Origin: Pseudooctadecabacter sp.
Lineage (GTDB): Bacteria; Pseudomonadota; Alphaproteobacteria; Rhodobacterales; Rhodobacteraceae
Direction of reading: 5' to 3'
Length of the DNA stretch: 8,319 nt
Assembly (NCBI GenBank): GCA_020628265.1
Contig: JAHDFG010000088.1
Coordinates: 1 to 8,319, forward strand
Positions 6,069 to 8,319 of this stretch are shown here, piece by piece. The position numbers and the translations under genes were made by a program. How positions within the stretch are numbered: position 1 is the stretch's first letter; every line of letters starts with the position of its first letter. The notes beneath the pieces are model-generated. The model was not told where the DNA came from. It did no database searches and worked only from the letters and a program-made list of their open reading frames with translations.

Positions 6069-6547
6069 CCGACGCCGTTACCCGCGCCGCAGAGATCCTG
6101 AAGGACCACCGCGAAAGCATCGACCGCCTTGATGCGATCCTCGTCTATACCTTGGGCGAGCGGTTCAAACACACGCAGGCTGTGGGGAAACTCAAAGCCA
6201 GCCACGACCTTCCCCCGTCCGATCCCGACCGCGAAGCGGCGCAGATCGCACGGCTTGAAGATTTGGCACGACGGGCCGATCTGGACCCCGAATTCGCCAA
6301 GAAGTTCCTCAACTTCATCATCGCTGAAGTCATTCAGCACCACAAAAGGACTTCAGTTGAAGAAAAACGAGAGGATCTCCTAAAGAACATCCCCAAGGAG
6401 AAAATCCGAGTAATCAAAGAGGTTCGCGGCATCACCGGTCTCGGTCTTAAAGAGGCAAAAGCCTTGGTAGAGGCTGCCGGAAAGTCCATTCCTGAAGATC
6501 AAGAAAGCTTCACCGAAGACCCTGAAGCAAACGAAACCAAAACCTAA
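6065..6547 (+). CDS. aroQ: Chorismate mutase (AroQ) fused to a bL12 C-terminal-domain-like segment
   Basis: Residues 1-94 form a complete AroQ-class chorismate mutase, which turns chorismate into prephenate for phenylalanine and tyrosine synthesis. Expected active-site residues are R16 or R21, R33, K42 (VGKLK), D53 or D55, and R56-E57 (SDPDREA), with Q91 near the end of the last helix (IIAEVIQHH). Relatives usually stop just after this helix at about 95-105 residues. Here the frame continues: a charged linker (95-104), a stretch at 105-138 closely matching the bL12 C-terminal domain (KIRVIKEVRGITGLGL, KEAKALVE), and an acidic tail (SIPEDQESFTEDPEANE). The start is firm: AAGGGAG at 6052-6058, six bases ahead, with an ATGA overlap with the acetyltransferase. 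It is followed 35 bases later by rpsP. Mutase activity is likely; the role of the tail is unknown. Confidence 0.9.
   Translation: MTDAVTRAAEILKDHRESIDRLDAILVYTLGERFKHTQAVGKLKASHDLPPSDPDREAAQIARLEDLARRADLDPEFAKKFLNFIIAEVIQHHKRTSVEEKREDLLKNIPKEKIRVIKEVRGITGLGLKEAKALVEAAGKSIPEDQESFTEDPEANETKT
6377..6478 (+). other. bL12 C-terminal-domain-like coding segment within aroQ
   Basis: This part encodes residues 105-138 of the mutase. Over 34 positions about 21 are identical to E. coli bL12 (compared from memory), including the whole VRG-TGLGLKEAK block that contacts translation-factor GTPases. The strand-helix-strand remainder of the bL12 domain (after LVE) is missing, so this is roughly the first half of the fold. 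The region from 6341 to the stop is about 46% GC by hand count, against about 60% in the upstream mutase part. No in-frame ATG, GTG or TTG occurs between the end of the mutase domain and TTG at 6464, so it has no start of its own. Confidence 0.8.
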
Positions 6548-6582
6548 ACAACAGCATAAAGAAACCAAAGGAAACCTAACTC

Positions 6583-6996
6583 ATGGCTATGAAAATTCGC
6601 CTCGCCCGCGGCGGCTCCAAAAAGCGCCCCTTCTACCGTATCGTTGCTGCTGACAGCCGCATGCCCCGTGACGGCCGCTATGTTGAAAAGCTGGGCACCT
6701 ATAACCCGCTGCTGCCCAAAGACAGCGAAGAGCGCGTGAAGATGGATATGGAGCGCGTTCAGTACTGGCTGGATCAGGGCGCACAGCCCACCGACCGTAT
6801 CTCCCGCTTCCTTGAAGCTGCTGGCGTGGCCGAGAAGAAAGAGCGTGCGAACCTGAAAAAAGGTGAGCCGGGCAAGAAAGCTCAGGACCGCGCAGAAGAG
6901 AAAGCCGCCAAGGCTGCTGCCGCTGCCGAAGCTGCCGCTGCACCGGCTGAAGAGCCTGCAGAAGAGCCCGCAGCAGAAGAAGCAGCCTCCGAGTAA
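6583..6996 (+). CDS. rpsP: 30S ribosomal protein S16 (bS16)
   Basis: This is the small-subunit ribosomal protein that binds 16S rRNA and is needed for 30S assembly. The core (1-82) has the hallmark MKIRLARGGSKKRPFYRIV (3-21), DSRMPRDGRYVEKLGTYNPL (24-43) and a WLDQGAQPTDRISRFLEAAG end. Residues 83-137 form an extension, first basic (KKERANLKKGEPGKKA) and then Ala/Glu-rich, ending AEEAASE. Such tails are usual in alphaproteobacterial S16 (82 residues in E. coli). The ATG at 6583 is preceded by AAAGGA with 10 bases spacing; a second ATG two codons on is less likely because MAMKIRL is the usual beginning in relatives. The 35-base gap after aroQ is AT-rich and purine-rich with no terminator, so co-transcription is expected. 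Confidence 0.97.
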   Translation: MAMKIRLARGGSKKRPFYRIVAADSRMPRDGRYVEKLGTYNPLLPKDSEERVKMDMERVQYWLDQGAQPTDRISRFLEAAGVAEKKERANLKKGEPGKKAQDRAEEKAAKAAAAAEAAAAPAEEPAEEPAAEEAASE

Positions 6997-7005
6997 TCGG
7001 ATGCG

Positions 7006-7038
7006 GCGCGGGCGGCTGACGTCGCCCGCGCGCCTTTT
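7006..7038 (+). terminator. Strong hairpin with T4 between rpsP and rimM
   Basis: GCGCGGGCG (7006-7014) pairs perfectly with CGCCCGCGC (7023-7031), and the stem may extend inward by one to two pairs. It is followed by GCC and TTTT (7035-7038). It starts 10 bases after the rpsP stop and ends three bases before the rimM start. It has the form of an intrinsic terminator or attenuator that would lower rimM expression relative to rpsP. Confidence 0.65.
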
Positions 7039-7041
7039 CCA

Positions 7042-7560
7042 ATGGCAGACGACCGGATCATCGTTGGATCACTGGCAGGCGCCTTTGGCGTCCATGGTGA
7101 CGTGCGCGTGAAATCCTATTGCGCGGAACCGGATGCCATTGCGGACTACACCCCGCTGACACGATCCGATGGCAAGACCATCACAACGCTTGTCCTCAAA
7201 GGCATGGCGAAGGGCGCGCTGATCGCGCGGGTCGACGGGATCACCACGAAGGAAGAGGCCGACGCCCTGAAGGGTGTGGACCTGTTCGCGGCGCGGGACC
7301 AATTGCCGTCCCTGCCCGATGACGAATTCTACCACACGGACCTGATGGGGCTTACGGCCGTCGACACCGGAGGTGCCGAATTGGGCCGCGTAAAGGCGGT
7401 GCAGACCAACGGGGCCGACGACCTGCTAGAGATCGTAGGCCCCGGCCTGAAGGACACGGTGCTGGTGCCGTTTACGAAGGCCATAGTCCCCACGGTCGAT
7501 CTGGCCGCGGGCCGCGTTGTCATTGACCCGCCCGGTGGGCTGTTCGGCGACGCTGACTGA
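7042..7560 (+). CDS. rimM: Ribosome maturation factor RimM
   Basis: This 16S rRNA processing protein binds S19 and helps mature the 30S head. The 172-residue product has the N-terminal RimM beta-barrel (1-90, beginning MADDRIIVGSLAGAFGVHGD with DVRVKSYC and later KEEADALKGVDLF) and the C-terminal PRC barrel (about 94-165, DDEFYHTDLMGLTAVD ... VPFTKAIVPTVDL). Length and order are normal for the family. The ATG at 7042 fits the family start, but there is no Shine-Dalgarno: the preceding bases are the right arm and T-run of a terminator-like hairpin. Expression may therefore rely on readthrough and an unusual initiation context. Its stop overlaps the next start by one base (TGATG). In many bacteria trmD follows rimM; here another gene intervenes. 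Confidence 0.96.
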   Translation: MADDRIIVGSLAGAFGVHGDVRVKSYCAEPDAIADYTPLTRSDGKTITTLVLKGMAKGALIARVDGITTKEEADALKGVDLFAARDQLPSLPDDEFYHTDLMGLTAVDTGGAELGRVKAVQTNGADDLLEIVGPGLKDTVLVPFTKAIVPTVDLAAGRVVIDPPGGLFGDAD

Positions 7561-8319
7561 TGCCCGGACGCCGCGTGATCATCCACGCCGGCTTTCACAA
7601 GACCGGCACGACCACGATCCAAAGGTACCTGCGCGCCAACGGCAAACACATCTGGCCGCGCTGTTCCCTGACCCTGCCCGGACGGGTGCGCAAGGGCGCG
7701 GCCCTGATGGCGGTCCGTTATTCGCGCTATGGCACGCCCGCCTTGCTGGACGCTTTCACCCGCGATCTGCACGACACCCTGTCGGCCATTGATGTGGGCC
7801 AAAGCCGCAAGGTCCTGATCTCGGACGAGAATATGGCCGGTCGGATGCCAGGGCGGGACGGGCAGCTGGCCTATAGCGCCACGGCAGAGCTGATGGCGCG
7901 GGCCGAGGATGTGGTCTGCGACATCTTCGGAACCGAGGCTGACGTGAACTTTCACTTCACCCTGCGGGACCCCGACGACTGGCTGCGGTCGACCTACAAA
8001 CACAACCTGCGCACCTCGCGGCTGACGATGGATCCTGTCGAATACGCGCAGACCTTCGGGGCGGCGGCGGACTTGCAGGGCGTGGTGGATGAGGTGGAAC
8101 GCACCGTGACCGGCCATGTGCAGACGTCTGATCTGGCAGAGGCCACGGGGCCGGAGGGACCTGCGACGCCGCTGTTGGATCTGATCGAACTGCCGCCCCA
8201 CCGGCGCCGGAAACTCGAACCCCTGCCGGTGCAGAACGTGGCACCTGACGATGCGGTTCTGGACGAATTGCTGGCGCTCAACCGTTCCAACCTGCGCGAT
8301 GATGCGGTAGAGGCCGCAA
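7560..8319 (+). CDS. Sulfotransferase-like P-loop protein (3' end beyond window)
   Basis: The frame runs from ATG at 7560 to the window edge without a stop, giving 253 codons of an incomplete gene. The N-terminus IIHAGFHKTGTTTIQRYL (7-24) is the 5'-phosphosulfate-binding P-loop of PAPS-dependent sulfotransferases. An ISDENM stretch (87-92) fits the region after strand 2, and FTLRDPDDWLRSTYKHNL (133-150) matches the 3'-phosphate-binding motif (R136, S144 and K147 in the expected pattern). It probably transfers sulfate to a carbohydrate or other hydroxyl acceptor, or is a sulfotransferase-fold protein of unknown substrate. The start overlaps the rimM stop by one base and has a poor Shine-Dalgarno, so coupled translation is likely. 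The family is well supported; activity is inferred. Confidence 0.82.
   Translation, partial: MPGRRVIIHAGFHKTGTTTIQRYLRANGKHIWPRCSLTLPGRVRKGAALMAVRYSRYGTPALLDAFTRDLHDTLSAIDVGQSRKVLISDENMAGRMPGRDGQLAYSATAELMARAEDVVCDIFGTEADVNFHFTLRDPDDWLRSTYKHNLRTSRLTMDPVEYAQTFGAAADLQGVVDEVERTVTGHVQTSDLAEATGPEGPATPLLDLIELPPHRRRKLEPLPVQNVAPDDAVLDELLALNRSNLRDDAVEAA

Noticed and set aside
7329..8201. Long minus-strand frame across rimM and the sulfotransferase-like gene
   Set aside because: It is antisense to two recognised genes and has Arg/Gln/His-rich shadow composition.
1..8319. CRISPR arrays, insertion sequences, prophage or attachment sites
   Set aside because: No direct-repeat series, transposase motif, integrase or tRNA-end duplication was seen; the window is an ordinary chromosomal segment apart from the fusion gene.

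Overview
The window looks like chromosomal DNA of an alphaproteobacterium, most likely a marine Rhodobacteraceae (roseobacter group). The reasons are high GC, an AtpI-like gene heading an atp operon, an S16 protein with a long Ala/Glu tail, and the ffh - chorismate mutase - rpsP - rimM gene order. The taxonomic call is inference from protein style and synteny, not from a marker comparison.

Left part (1-2651), small regulatory units. An AtpI-like ATP synthase accessory gene reads leftward (35-412), and the main atp genes probably lie outside the window. Divergent from it is an orphan ArsR-family repressor (619-942), preceded by a perfect palindrome TCAACCA-TT-TGGTTGA. A very small hydrophobic peptide ORF (939-1001, minus) converges on the repressor's stop codon. 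A LysR-type regulator (1116-1994, minus) is divergent from an FMN-dependent NADH-azoreductase gene, azoR (2112-2651), the usual layout of a LysR regulator and its target.

Middle spacer (2652-3158). About 500 bases hold no convincing intact gene. There is a 10-bp hairpin just after azoR, a coding-like fragment that may be a gene remnant (2697-2938), a cluster of three consecutive hairpins (3004-3075) whose last member resembles an intrinsic terminator, and a weak candidate promoter for ffh.

Right part (3159-8319), one long rightward and tightly coupled operon. It contains ffh (SRP GTPase), two YeeE/YedE half-transporters, a GNAT acetyltransferase, a chorismate mutase, rpsP (S16), rimM and a sulfotransferase-like gene cut by the window edge. 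From ffh to the mutase, successive genes overlap by 1-4 bases. A strong hairpin plus T4 separates rpsP from rimM, and rimM has no visible Shine-Dalgarno. trmD and rplS are expected beyond the right edge from known synteny.

The most unusual object is the chorismate mutase (6065-6547). After a complete AroQ domain of about 94 residues it continues in frame into a segment that closely matches the factor-binding helix-loop-helix of the ribosomal protein bL12 C-terminal domain (VIKEVRGITGLGLKEAK...), then an acidic tail. The appended part is about 46% GC against about 60% for the mutase part (hand counts). It has no in-frame start codon before its own middle, so it can only be made as a fusion. 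It sits directly in front of a ribosomal protein gene.
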